Below, one piece after another: positions 37,883-51,080 of a DNA stretch of 64,000 nucleotides. A program made the translations under genes and the position numbers. Positions within the stretch are counted from its first letter, which is position 1. Every line of letters starts with the position of its first letter. The notes under the pieces were generated by a model. The model saw nothing but the letters and a program-made list of their open reading frames with translations. It was not told the DNA's origin and ran no database searches. Origin of the DNA: Luscinia megarhynchos (Eukaryota; Chordata; Aves; Passeriformes; Turdidae); assembly GCA_034336665.1 (NCBI GenBank), contig CM067570.1, positions 11,802,002 through 11,866,001 on the forward strand, read 5' to 3'.

Positions 37883-40800
37883 GTAAGTAAGTACATGAAG
37901 TGATGAATGTTCAAGTAGAGTAGTCAAAAAAACTGCATTTTCCAGAGTAATGTGGCCAAGTGAAAGCAAACAAAAAGCCCAATAAACCTGCTAAGAAAAA
38001 AAATTCAGATTTTTGTTTTAATCAACACCTGCCAATATTATTTTAGTGAAAAAAATTATATGTAACATGCAAATATAAAATTTTACACATGCATACACAT
38101 GTATATATGCGTAATAAATTCTTTGCAGAAGTGACAAGATCAATACAGCTACTTGCAGAGAAATACAGGGATTGCAGCATTTGGTCCAGTGTGACATTTT
38201 GACATTAGAATGTTGCAACAGTATGAGTAGCACACATTTCCCAACTAATGTATAATTAGCTACGGTACAGAAAGCAATCACAGAGGGGAGTTCTGAGCAG
38301 CTCGCCACATCTGAATGCACATCCAGCTTTGAAACTTTCACTGACATAAAATTATCATGTACAAGACAAACCATCATAAAATGCATGAGACATCCCCCTA
38401 GGATTGACAGATAGTAAATAACAGTAAATGCAGGACTGCTGTACAAAATAATTCACATCAGTTGCTGACTTGGACTCACTCAAACAGTGCATCTCACACA
38501 GATATATAAAACTACAGGAACAAGGAAAATCAGAATTGAGAATCAGGTACTTCTGCAGTTCTAAAAGCTGATGTTAGAGAAGTCATCCATGAGTAAATCA
38601 TGCTGCTCTTGAGTTTGCGGGGGACTAGTTTTGCATCTGTAATACCATGATATGTCAAGTCAAAAAAACAGACGAAAATGGAAGTGAGATAGGATCAGAT
38701 TTTCAGATGGTGTCAGCATAGCACTGCTATACCAGCTGAAGACAGGCCTTGAAGTCTGTAAAGGCCTTTGAGCCACTTGGACAGACAATTCCATACAAAT
38801 GCAAAGTGAGGTATCCCTGCACATTGGTGATGAATCACTCCTTTGTTCTTCCTAAGAACAAAGATAAACAAAGTGAGGGACCTAAGTCAACACAAAAGCA
38901 AGAAAAAATACATGGAGATACAGTAATGTCCCATTGAAATATACTTAAATGATCATTTTCTTCTTCTCTTCTGAACAAAGTTTCTCCCTCACCTCAAAAG
39001 TCTGCAATACTGATGTTGATCTCTCTTGCAGTGATAGGGAAGTCACGCACTTAGACATATTTTTGCACAAGGCGGCAAAAATCAGTCATCAGTTATTTGC
39101 TGGGTTGTTCCTTTCAGCAAATCAACAGTGCCATAAATGCAGAAACATTTTCAAGCTTTATCAAGTATAATCTGACAACCCCCTCTGGTAAAACCACAGA
39201 TATAAATAAGTATATTCTTCACACGCATTAGTCTGCTCCTCATGACAAGACAGGGGTGACCTACAGGCTAAGAGATCCTATATATCCTTTCTGCTTGGCC
39301 ATCTCAAGGTTTTCACTACTGCAGAAATTGCACTTTCCCTCCCTTTTATATCCATAGCTAACCTCTATTTTCAGTGTAACATTGGGTATCCTGAAGGCTT
39401 CTCTTAGTGCATATAGAATTTTATATTTATATATATGTATATATATATATATAAAAATAATTGCTTTTGCCCATTAAAAAAAAACCAAATTATTATTAAA
39501 CCAACTGCCACATAATATTTTCCCACCCCCTAGTAATACTTGGCTGAGATAGGAGAGAATAAATTACTTAGCTGTATGTCAAGGATAAGTCATGTAGGTC
39601 ATGACACCTACAGTGTTAAAAGAGACCAGGGACCAAGCTCAAGCTCAATAAAAATTCCACTTGTCCACTGTAGTGTGCAGTTAGTTCAGTCTATTTCAGG
39701 CCACCTTCACTCCTTCCAAGACAAGTCTGTAAAGAGAGGACCACCTCTACAGCTGGAGGGGGTCAGCCAGTGCTGCTTGAGCAGTACAGGCAGTGAGGCA
39801 GTGACCAACCCACATCTGTATAGGAGCCCAGAAGAAAGGTCAGCCACCACACTTAGACACATTGCACCTCACTAAGAACAAGAACCAGAAGTGGAAATAC
39901 TTTTTTTTATCAAGTTGAATGATACAAAGAAATTGGAAAGTGGGAAGAAGTCAATGAAATCTGTCTGCTGCTGCTACCAATCCAGTCATACTTATTCCCT
40001 TTTTGGATTGCCTGGGTCACTGCCTATGAAAGCAGTCCCAAACTCAAAGATTTCATGACTTTAATATAAATCATTACACAGTTTAAGTGTGTGCGGCTCC
40101 ATTATTCCTCTGTGCTCAAAAAGTTTAAGCTGTTTACTCAGAAAGAATGAGAGTGCAGCCAGTCAAGCACATCATGAACAAATACCAGCTAGTTACAGAG
40201 CAGAGCCCTCATGAGCAACTCATCAGCTGAAAAATGTTCAGAAGCAATTTGGCAGACACTAAGAAGTTGAAAATAGAAGAGAGGACCAGATTATGAAGGA
40301 TTTAAAAATGGAAAAAAACAAAGGTTTTGCCATTAGTTATTTGATCATCTTCAGCAATATGTGGAAAGATTTATCCATTTTGATGTCTGTTTATTCTTCT
40401 ATTGTTCCAGAAAAGACATCTACGTGTTGCTACACGGTATTCAGTAATAGCATTACTCCTGTCTTAATGCGTGTTTTTCAGCCAAAGTGTACCTTAATTA
40501 AGTTATGTTATCTAATCCCAACAGCTGATGAATTATCTGACATATTTTATACCCTCTGGTATTGAATCTGACAGGACAGGATCTATTACGCTACAAACTC
40601 CTGAACTCACATTTAAACTTTCCATTGTCCTGAAAACAAGATCCTTGCATTTATTGCTTGAAACTCCATGAGAAATGCTAAAGAGCAGTGTTCATTTCAG
40701 GTCAGGAACTATCAGGAAAGGATAACATAAAGCTCAGCATGCACTAACCCACATACACCCCAGCAGTAGTAAAGCAGTCAGTAGAAGAAACAGCTTTCTT

Positions 40801-41399
40801 CAGGGATGCAAGGATTTGAAATTATTTCTACCTCCATGGCCTTGTGGACAATACAATATACATTCCAGGTCAAACATTATTTGAGTTTTGATCTATATGG
40901 GTCCAGGGCTGCTGCATGTGAGATTCTTCCAGTAAGTATGAAACTTGTATTACTTGGGAAACTCCTCCTTCTGTGGAGCAGAGTTATCTACAATATCTGA
41001 AGTGTCCAGGTGCTATGATGAGCAGAGAGCTGGGGGAGGGGGGTGCAATCTACGTGGCTGCCACTACAAATGGATCTTGAAGTGTACAGATAGTGTATCT
41101 TCCCTTTTCCCAAAGGGCTGTAAGACACTCCTCATGATAACACATTTTCACAGGCTACTTTAACCCCTCAAGGAGGTACTTAATGAAGTAGAATAATACA
41201 ATAACTGGTCTTCTGGGATTTTGGCCTCCAGATGCTGATAGAAAGCCTGGTTCCTCATAGCCCCTTGACTTTGGCAGGATTTCTAAAAGCATCAAAAAGA
41301 ACGAAAGGCACAAACCCAAATGCACACCCAGATCCAGGCTTAGCTGTGTTTACTCTGGACATCTCTGTTATCAACTGTGAGTTACCACAGGAGCCAAGG
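37883..41399. other. No gene seen; AT-rich, contains TA microsatellite
   Basis: About 3.5 kb without a supportable gene. A 142-codon minus-strand frame (38018-38446) is hydrophobic and low-complexity and looks like chance. An octamer lies at 38067-38074. 38690-38745 has the wording of an old amniote repeat. A TA-rich microsatellite lies at 39421-39453. Confidence 0.45.
39421..39453. repeat. TA dinucleotide microsatellite
   Basis: About 33 bp of TA repeats interrupted by single T and G bases. It is short, imperfect and simple. Confidence 0.9.
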
Positions 41400-41510
41400 A
41401 TATTGCATTACCATCCCCACTTTACAGCAGTAAAGCTTAAGCACAGAGCAGTTAATGGATTTGCCCACGGTCCTGCATGTGACCTGACCCACCCCTCAGC
41501 GAGTCCTGCA
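41400..41510 (-). repeat. MIR SINE fragment, antisense
   Basis: Antisense MIR core: 'ACCATCCCCACTTTACAGCA' (41410-41429), 'AAGCACAGAGCAGTTAATGG' (41439-41458) and 'TTTGCCCACGGTCCTGCATG' (41460-41479). These correspond to the reverse of the 'TGACCTTGGGCAAGT...CTCATCTGTAAAATGGGGAT' backbone. Divergence is high, and the 5' tRNA-related part is lost or too degraded to see. Confidence 0.75.
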
Positions 41511-44500
41511 GCACTGACCTTGCATTCCCCTTCATTCCCTCATCACAGAGGCATTTCTGCACCATCTCCCACACCTTCTCTCATGCTTAGAACAGCTCTC
41601 TAAGCTCTAGTCAGCACATATCAGCCCCTCACCTCATTCAAACTGCTCCTGAGAAATCCCTTTGCCTACAAACATCAAAGAGCAGGCCCTGCACCAAGCT
41701 CGTCGTTCACACAGCATGAGAATCTGGCCTCCCGTGTTGGTATAAACAGAGAACCCAATAAAATATAGGTGCATCTAAACTCAAACCACAAATCTGCAAG
41801 CTGCAGTATGCTGTTCCCTCCTTTTCTGTCATATTGTCATTTGTCACATCTGTCATTTAGACCAGTAATTCATGACAGGGGCCCCAATCTCTGGCTATTT
41901 CCTAAATTATACCTAGAGCAAACATGGATACAGCAAAATAGAGAGTCCTGAGTCTCATGTTATAATGGCACAGTTACAGTTTCAGACAGCCTGACCAAAA
42001 TGCCATGAATGCATGAAAGAAATGGAAACTTTCTTTTGAAAATGTGATGTCTAGGCACTTTCCTCTGGTTGAACTTATTTTTCTAAGGAGTGCGTGTTGA
42101 GAGAGAAGCTAAGCCTGCTGAACTTTTGCCAAGACTAAAAGAAAGCATATCAATCCAGACAAGAGTTGTCCTAGTGAACAATTTTTCTCACTCTGTCCCT
42201 GGGCTTTCTGACCTCTCTCCTCAACCAGCAGAGCCATCCTGGGCTGAAGCTGTTCCAGCACCCCAGTCTGTAGAGGTCAGAGGTACCACATGATCAACGC
42301 TGCTATCACAAACACCTCCTCAGGATCACAGCATGCTGACAAAGCAGAGCAAGCTTCCTGCTACTCTCAGAGTTGCTACATATGCAAGGAATAATGCAAA
42401 GTGTCTCTTTCATTTCTCTCGGAATATACCACAGCATGCAGGAATCCTTCATTTCCAGCTCCCGTGGATGGCCTCAGAGCTCCTGCTTGCTTTTCACAAA
42501 GATAGTGCAGCTAACAGCACAGGTTAATCCCAGGTGTAATTCACTGGAATAACTAACAGGTTGGGGAACTTGTTTGTTTATCAACAGGAAGGGAGAAAAA
42601 GGAAGCAGCAGCTCCCTATTTGCCACGGCTTCAGTGCAAAGGGCATTAGTTACATTAGACACACAAATCACTCAATTTGCAACTCTCTAAAGTGTAGCTG
42701 TAAAAATACTTCAGAGAATTATCATGGGGTGAAAGGAATAATTTTGGCAGTGCTGATGAAAAATGTGATCTCCTCACCTAGAGACGCCTTTGCTGCCAGG
42801 CCATCTCAGCCCAACCCTGACCTGCAGGGCTACATTTCTCACAGGAGATGAGAGCAGAAGTTGGTATCTGCAGCCTTGATCTCCTCTGAGTTGCCCAGCT
42901 CACAGCAGTGAGTTTTGTTTGCAGTGTTAAAGCCATAACAGAAGTTCCTGCAGTGAGCAGTCATCAGGCACACATTGATTTAATGTACTTTCTTATAGCT
43001 GCTGTAAACTGTGCTGGATTCACACATCCAGAGAGAGAGAGAAGAAAAAGAAAAAAAAAAAGCTTAATGCCATCCCATCAGATACCCAGGCCCAAAAAGT
43101 CATTGGGTTTTAGAGAGAGAGAGATTTGTCTTTGGAAGGACACACCAATACCAAAAAAACTCCAATATTTTGGAGCTCACTTGAGTTTGCAGTGCTGCAC
43201 TCCCGTTTCTCCTCAGCCAGCAACCTCTCTCCACTTTCAGAGGTGAATTTAATTAACTATAGCAATTAATCAGGCATCTCAACTCCACCCAACCTCAAAT
43301 GTCACCTTGCAGCAAATGGTGCTCATAACAGCAATTATTCCAGGACCTTACAGGACTTTTGGCACACATGCCCCCAAGTGGACCATCTCATAGAAAATAC
43401 CAAATTATCACACCCATGGAATAAGTTGCCTCCACTGCAGCTCATGAAGGGCATGTATCTCCTGGTGCATCAACCAACACTGGTAGACCACAGAAATCCA
43501 GTTATTTGGAAATGACTGCAGTACCACTGAATGCCATGTAACCCCTCAATTGGCTTCTTCTTGACACGGAGAATAATCTGCTATCCAAGGAGGACATCCA
43601 GCTATGATAAAGCTTCATTGCTATCACATCCAAGGATCACATTTAGAGGGTCTCCCAAATACTGGAAGCACTGTCCATAGCAAAAGGGTTGTCACTGCCT
43701 GTTTGTCAATAAGAATATATTAAACATTTTCCTGTGTTTAGTCACCACAGACACGCTGCTTCCCAAAAATAATGCGATGAAAATATAGGTTTACCATAGC
43801 AAACATTTGGATCCTCAGATCCACCCCTGGCCAGTGCTCCCTTCCCAATTTCATATCTGCTATGATTATATGCAGAAGGACTAGTCTGAAAAGTCTTGAA
43901 GTGCACAGAAAGGTTATGAACAGTCAGTAAGGGAGCAGAGATTAGATCCCATGGGTTGTTAGGCACTAGTAGAGTGCATTTGCCTAAGGCTATTCTGTGT
44001 AGGAAAGGCTGTGTTGTGCATGACATTTTGCTAGTTGGGCAGGAACACAACAGGATATCTGACAGGAATATGACAGCAGGGTCTTTATATGGCTCAGCAA
44101 TCTTCACACGGATCAATGAAGAAGCACTGGTCCAACTCAGACCGAAAAAAATGCCAAAAAAATTCAATTACAGAGGTAGGGGAGAGTGTCCCCCTTTTTC
44201 TTTTTAAGATTCTTAAAATCCACAAAGAGCTACATACTCTATTTTTAAACTATTCCATGGCCCTTGAGGCTGATATTGCAGACAGGCTAAAAACTGTCCT
44301 AGTGTTTTGCTTCCTACCCAGCAGGAAGGATAAGCACAACCTGAACCCATGGCTAAAGAGCTCAGGGATTCTCAGAAGATGATTATGTGGTGGGTAAAGA
44401 AGATGGACAAAGAGAGCAGCCCTCAGCTGGCTGCCCCACAGATCAGTTCTGCTGCAGCCATGAGCAGCTTCCTTCAGCATCCACAGCAGAGTGCTGACAT

Positions 44501-45780
44501 CGACTGTAGCACCAGCTCCTCTCTGAGTTCTCTGCAGCAGAAGAGACTGTGCTGGAAAAATAATCTTCATTCTGTGGGTGGCTACAGGTGCCAGTAGGGC
44601 TTCCAAAGACAATCACACTTGATTAATCAAGGTCAGAGTTACAGAAACAATTCATATTACATATTCAGCCAAGGCTTTTCTGTCCAAACTAGTCAAACAC
44701 TGCCAACGGTATTTCCTTTTGCAGTGTTTAACTTTTCACCCGAAACCATAAGGCATAGCTTGCTTGGTCTGATCAGAAGATGGCACACCTTATGCCATGG
44801 GGCAAGTCTTGAAGGCAAAACACACAGAGATCCAGAAGGTTCTGCCACTCTCTCAAGTATTTCTTCAGAGGCAGTAGGACTCAAAGATACCAAAACTGAA
44901 AGCAGCTCATGCATGGGTCTTTGCTCTGGCTGCAAAACCAGAGCGTTCCTCCAACATGATCCCCTTGGGGAATACTGTCAATGTGCAAGTGGCCCCACCA
45001 TGATCAGTCCTTGCTCTAAAGGAAGATTATCTACCCACCATGGGCTCCAAACACAGTATGACATTCAGCTGATAAGGTAACCTGCAATAGCTTAGAAATC
45101 AAATGCTGCCAATTAAATAAAATTCTGGTGGCCCACTTAATTTCTCATTAGGAAAAGCAGAGCATCCTTGAGAATTTGGTTTGCTTAAGTTAAAATTAAT
45201 TACAGAATTTTTACTATTCAAACACAGGAAAATGTATTGCTACAAAAGTCAGAGGTCTTGCGACTCCTGTCTTTTGGCCAAAGCTTACAAGAGATGATGA
45301 TGTTGGTCCTCAAGATGTCAGTCCTCATTTTGTGACTTAAACCTGTTACAATATGGAAAAATCTTAAAAATAAGAACCAAATGCAGCTGGCACACAGAAG
45401 TCTACATGAGAAAGGCTTGGCAACATTCTTGACAACTATTTTATTTATCAATTTATTTAAAATCAACAGGATTTGATATTGCAAGCCAAACTTGGATCTG
45501 TCTAGTGAAAGAATTGAGAACAACTTCTACAAGTCAAAATGCTTCCCTCAGGCTTTTAAATGAATTCTGGATTTGGGGGGAAGAGTTAAAATACTAAATG
45601 TGGTTTAATTTGATGTTTTTTTAATAAAACTTAATGAAGGCTCAGATAACAAGAAATTAAAGACACTGGCTTGGCCTGAAGCAACTTCTGTTTGTGATGA
45701 ACTTTCACTCAGAAGAATTAAGTCCATTTCAATTGACCCAAAGCAGACATTTACAAGGAGACATTATATGGTGGAGTCAG
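41511..45780. other. No gene seen; mixed unique sequence
   Basis: About 4.3 kb without a supportable gene. Frames of 141 codons (43742-44167, -) and 153 codons (44619-45080, +) have no recognisable domain and fall within the number expected by chance. A short GA-rich run lies at 43029-43062. 42900-43250 is unique and mildly purine-rich. Confidence 0.45.
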
Positions 45781-46300
45781 GGGATCTCTGCTGCATTTAA
45801 ATTTCATTTCCCATATTAAAAAGGAAAAAAGTAATTAAAACCATGAAACAACTGAGCAAAACTGGACAGTCCCCAGGGACACCAGCAGAGACTGGTTGGA
45901 TACAGCCTGAGGCCAAAACCCACTACAACGTGTGGAGAGTCCTGGACCCCAGAGCAACCAAAGCCTGTCCTCACTCTCTGTTCCTGCCCCATCTTGGACA
46001 CCCATAGCTGGACCAAGGCACTGCAGGCAAAGGCTGGACCCCACCACCCACCAGTCCCTCTGCTCTTCCCCTGCCAGGGGCCCATGGGAACATCAGTGTC
46101 AGGAGAAACCAGCCAGCTCAGAGAACCTGTGGAGCCAGCACGGCCACGTCCCACAGCTTCTCCTCAGAAGGCATGAGAGCAGGGCACACAGCCTTTACTT
46201 AAAGACCATGTTCTTTGCGCAACAGAAACCACCTCACTGCACCGCTGCTCCCCAGAACAGAGGCTGATTTCCGCATCTGCAGCTACACCCCGATCTTGCC
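45781..46300. other. GC-richer segment, unassigned
   Basis: Clearly less AT-rich than its surroundings, with overlapping open frames on both strands (up to 112 codons) that show only low-complexity composition. It could be an old retroposon or LTR fragment, or a non-coding exon. I cannot match it to a family. No terminal repeats or target-site duplication were seen. Confidence 0.3.
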
Positions 46301-47589
46301 CAAGAACAGCTGCTCCGTTTCTCTGCTACAAAGAGTGGTGGTTTATTTTGGCATGATGTTCTTGTTTTGTAAGAAGTATTTTGTATTTGTATAATCATAT
46401 AATTTTGTAGCTGGAACTTTCCCTTCCTTACTTAGCAGGTGATGCCGTACAAGGGTAAATGGCAGTCATTGGTTTGACATGTTGAGGCTCATCAGTTCTT
46501 TACTGGGGAACAGTCTGTTTCCAAGGTCTAAACCAAAGAAAGACCCTCATGGCAACGTTAGCTCAAGCCTCACTAAACAACAACACAGAAAAAAACACAA
46601 TCTTCTGTGGGTTAAAACTGTATCTCAGGTACCTGCTTAGATTCTGGGCTCTTTTGGGCTCAGAGGCATGGAGCTTAGTCTTTCTGGTTCCTTTTCTGGT
46701 TTCTCTGCTCCAAAAAAACCCCAAGAAACAAGAAGCCATATTCACAGACAGCCTGCAGCACACAGTGATACCGGGGCAACTTCAGATGATAAAACGTTTT
46801 TAAGTGCATGCACACAGAGGCAGGTAAGAAGGCAGCAGATATGTACAGAGAAAGTATGAAGTATGAAGACAAGGAAAGAAACCATGCCCAGTTGTGAGAG
46901 CTAAAGCCATGTCAAAATCCAGGAGCAAACCTAAAGTGTCCTGCAGTCCCAGTGGGAACAACTAGCAGCAAGAGATGTCTGTTCAGATAAATCAGGAGAA
47001 AATGTTCTCTTCACAGAGAACTGCTCTATTCACCCAGGACATGGTTCAGGCTCTTCTTAGGAGAGGCATAGTTACAGGTCTCTGATTTTGCAGGCAACAG
47101 AAAAGCACATGAACTTGGGGCTGTGACTCAGCCCATGCCAGAAAGAGCCCTGAGTCATGCCACTCTCACCCACACCTGACCTTCCCCAGGAGTCAACAGT
47201 TCCACAGCCAGTTATGGCACCACAGGCTCCCTCTACTTCCAGTTTCTTCAAGTAAAAGGACAGTTTCGATAAAATCAAATAAGCCTGCGCCTGACACAAG
47301 TTTCTTTCATCATAGCTTTCAAACAATGCTCAGTTCAAAACAGTCTCATTTGTACTTGTTGCATAAAGCCATATATTTTACCTACATGTCACTGTGCTAT
47401 GGCGCAGATACAGTTGCACCCAAGGCACATCAAGGAATCTCAGTTTCTGTCCAGTGCACAGATGCTGGAGACTAAGCAGACATTATCGCTGCAAAAACAC
47501 ATTAGATTGGTTGACAAAGGAATGACTTAAATCACTCAAAGACCAAGGGGGAGAGTGACAGTCTTTCTAAATTTACATTTTTTACTCTT
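46301..47589. other. No gene seen
   Basis: Unassigned unique sequence. A donor-like CAGGTAAGAA at 46822-46831 has no credible acceptor upstream. Confidence 0.4.
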
Positions 47590-47830
47590 TAGCAGGAAAC
47601 GAAACAAAATCTACATTAAGGACGCGATTGAGATTTACAAAGTGTAAGCACTTGGAGTTACAAACTGCCAGAATTTCAGATGTCAGTGTAATCTCAGTTC
47701 AACACTCTTGTGAATGCGCACTACGAGACAGGTTTTACTTATTCGTATCACCCACCAATGAATGCAGGCACCTCATGAGTGGAAAGCCGAGCTGCATTAC
47801 CATAACACATTGACAGAAGTTTAGGAAGGG
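47590..47830. promoter_or_regulatory. Candidate conserved block with retained CpGs
   Basis: Non-repetitive, with several CpGs (for example near 47622, 47718-47727, 47744 and 47789) and no TG/CA decay pattern at those positions. It is bordered by T-rich sequence and a purine run (47822-47859). No family is recognised. CpG retention is the only argument for constraint. Confidence 0.3.
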
Positions 47831-50459
47831 GAGAGAGGAGAAGGAAAAAAAAAAAAAACTCCACTGAAAATAAACCGGGTAACATAATACTGGAAAGAAA
47901 CAAACTGAAAATGCATGAGGAGTTGCTAGCACAATAGCCCATACCAGACAGACACAGTTAGAAGTCACACTTCTGTACCCTACTAAGAGTGATCTTCAGT
48001 AGTCAAAAGAAGACCTCTAAAATCTCAAGGAGTATTTCTGTCTGAGCACATATTTCAAAGTAAATTACTTCACAGATAAAGAAGTATTTCAAAGTCAAGC
48101 AAAATATGTAAGGAGCCCACAAGTATCTCCTGTACAACTGCTTATCTTCATTTTGATCATCTACATTGATGAGTATATGTTTGGAAGTAAAAAAAGGACA
48201 CGTGTATTTCTGAAGCTCCAGACAAAATGACATTCAATTATTGAATAGATTATCCATCTAGTATGGCATTGCTTTTTACCTCTAGGACTGAGAAACAGAA
48301 CTTTTTCCCTAATTAGAACTGCAGCTTGGTTTAATTTTTAGGGCAACTCCTGGACATCCTTCTAAAATACATTCAAGAAAATAGCTGGTCTCAGAATGAA
48401 CGACTACAGGCACGGCTAAAGGAAAAGTCCTGAACCAATCAAAAAAATAGAGTGTGTCTCTAAGGAATAACTGTGTATTCTTGGAACAGACAAATTAAAC
48501 AAAAATGCGAAAATGTCATTTCAGGTTTTTTTATTACATATTTTCTCTGTAACTGAAAAGAAAAAACCCTACAAGATGCAGAGGTAAAATAGATTCTGTG
48601 GAGTTGCCCAGAAATGCACCCTCATTAAATGTCATTTTAAGTAGTGCTAGCTCTGCCAGCTCAAAGCATTTAAGCACCATCATGACTTTTCAAGCCCTGA
48701 GAATCTTGTTATTTGCCTTATGGCTTTTTCACACATTAAATGCAATCAGATCACAATTTAAGCCTGACTTCATAACCATCTCGGTAATATTGAGACTTGA
48801 TAACATTTCAGCAGAAACTTAAGAGTCAAAAATACAGAAAGCAAAGGATTTTAATGTAACCATGATTTGATGGGCCAGGGGGTATGAACACAAAATAGTG
48901 TAGGATAATAATTAAAATCACGGGAGCTGAAAGTGCATAGAGAACCTTGTGAAATTTATTGCATTTTCTAGAATGGATTGAATCAAGCTCACATACCTTC
49001 AAGAGCAAGGGTATCACAGTTTTCATCAAGGTGTTGCTGTCACCTTATCAAGATTTTGGTTTAGGCCTATTTCTTCCCCACAATTCTAGCTCACACATCT
49101 TTTTGTTTACTTCCTTCCTCCAGAATTGCAATCATTCAAATATTAAAAGAGGGGCTTCCTAACTCGCACTCCCTCTGCTGACTTTCCAGTGGTGCAGTGT
49201 ATTTCTTTTTTTTTTTCTTTTTTTTCTTTATTTTATTTTATTTTATTCTTGATGGTCTCTACACAACACTCTCCACTCTAAAAGCATCCCGGGATACTCA
49301 CCCATGTTTTTCAAGCTGAAAATAAGAATACAACACACCAATCTTTAAGAGTTTCCAGACAGGTAGGTCTGTGTATTTTTTTGGTGACTTGATGCAACCG
49401 GACAGTGTCACTTATTTGTCTCTGCATTTAATTATGTGTTCTGAGCAAACCAGAGACCATTCACAGTTCCTGTAGTATCAGCATAATGTATAAAAGCAGA
49501 CAGCTGCTTGTTCTTCCCAGAGACCTTGATATCATCAGTAGCCCTGGATTGCACACACCACAGCCTTGTTATACATACATGGTGTTGCATAGTGCTTGAC
49601 CTAATATTATACTGATGAGCTCATTCTGTACCTAAAGGATGCTGGAGAGAAGGAAAGGGTGACAGGATTTGTGCCTATCATGCTTGCAGGGCTGTGGGCT
49701 TTGTGGACCTCAAATTCAGGTATGGAAGAAGACCAGGAGGTCTCCTGCTCCATCTTTCTTCACATGGTATGTGTGCATATATATAGATAAGTATAGACAT
49801 AAATGCATGCATGCAGACAGCTAACCTTCAGCAAGATCCTTTGTCTTGCCCACTTTACCATCACATATCCCATCTTCTTAGATGGATACAAGTGAGGTCG
49901 TAAAAGAAATGCAGCATCTGGAGGTTTTTTTCTTGTCTTGATATACACCCCAAACCCTCACCACGTTATGGTGCAACTCTCTCCTTGCTACACTCCTCTT
50001 ATACCACACCGGTCACGGCCCCTCCACTTGGTTGCCAGGCTTGTGACACTTGTTTACTGTGGCCACAGTCTAACCTCTCCTGACAACTTCCATCCACTCT
50101 GAATTTAGCCTTTTCCAATCACTAAGCCTTTCTGTTTTCAACCTCCTCCCCTCCCTCCCTCCCCCAAGTTAATTTACAATTAAAATCATAATTTCACATT
50201 GCACCATAAATTCAGCAATTCGGTGAACAAAGGAATCACCTAGTACTTTACAAAACATGCACAGGCCCATTCCTTAGTACAACACAATTCCAATTTACTA
50301 AGTGCTATCAAGTGGATTTTACAAGAAGCTGAGCCAATATCAGGGAAAGAAAAAAGATTTTTTTTTCTTAGTAACATACCATGAACATTTGTTAAAATTG
50401 AAAGGCAAATTTCTGATTAACCAGATTTATGACCTCTTTAACGTTCAAGCATTTGCAAA
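47831..50459. other. No gene seen; contains a TTTTA-type run
   Basis: About 2.6 kb without a supportable gene. 49206-49248 is T-rich and ends in a short TTTTA tandem. 50140-50165 is C+T-rich. The rest is AT-rich unique sequence. Confidence 0.45.
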
Positions 50460-51080
50460 AAGTGAGTGCAAAGTTCTGCGCTCATGAATATTCTCCTACA
50501 TCACATGAGCAAACTGTCGCCCAAGGTAAATTCCAAATTGTTTGTGTTTGTAAAATCGGGAATGCTAATTAGTTATATAAGTCATAATGTATTGTTTCTG
50601 TTCCTTAACTTGATGACAAAACTACTTAACACGTCTTAAATTGCTAAGTGTGAAAATTACCGATATACAATTTATCACTCATTTTGGATTGGTTAATTAC
50701 ACAAGTTCCCACACAGATTGCCTATGGCATATTTGTCTAATGATCTAATTATTCCCTGAAGAAATTAGTGAATAACTTTACATGACAAACCTGACAATTT
50801 CACAATCTGCTCCTGGACAATTTGTAAATAGATAAGTTTGATGATATTTTGATTTTTATCTATTGGTGAACCAGTCAATCAGAATTGCGGGTCTTCATCA
50901 CCTCCAGAAAAATCAGACTGTTTTTATTTAAAATAACTATTTCTCCCACAGGCGAACTGGGTCTGCCCCAAGCATTACACATTTGTCTGTTTGTTAAATG
51001 GGTTGAGAATATGATTAAAGTAAATGGAAAATAACCCACATCGAATGTGCTTTAGAAAGCCAATGTCTATGGTTTCCCTT
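50460..51080. promoter_or_regulatory. Strongest candidate developmental enhancer block
   Basis: About 600 bp of non-repetitive sequence packed with homeodomain-type cores: CTAATTAG (50575-50582), TTAATTA (50693-50699) and TAATTA (50746-50751). It also has ATGAATATTC (50484-50493), a ten-base match to the palindrome at 1620-1648, and a CCAAT word near 50684-50690. Texture and density are typical of deeply conserved enhancers. No frame stays open for long. Function and conservation are inferred. Confidence 0.45.

Noticed and set aside
38018..38446. 142-codon hydrophobic frame, minus strand
   Set aside because: Hydrophobicity follows from T-rich composition on that strand. No plausible membrane-protein pattern, start context or splice signals.
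43742..44167. 141-codon open frame, minus strand
   Set aside because: No domain, overlaps plus-strand frames and falls within chance length.
44619..45080. 153-codon open frame, plus strand
   Set aside because: No recognisable domain, no splice or promoter context. In about 128,000 codon positions over six frames several frames of 140-150 codons are expected by chance.
45781..46300. ERV or LTR fragment
   Set aside because: GC-richer composition suggested it, but no TG...CA ends, polyadenylation context, primer-binding site or target duplication was found.
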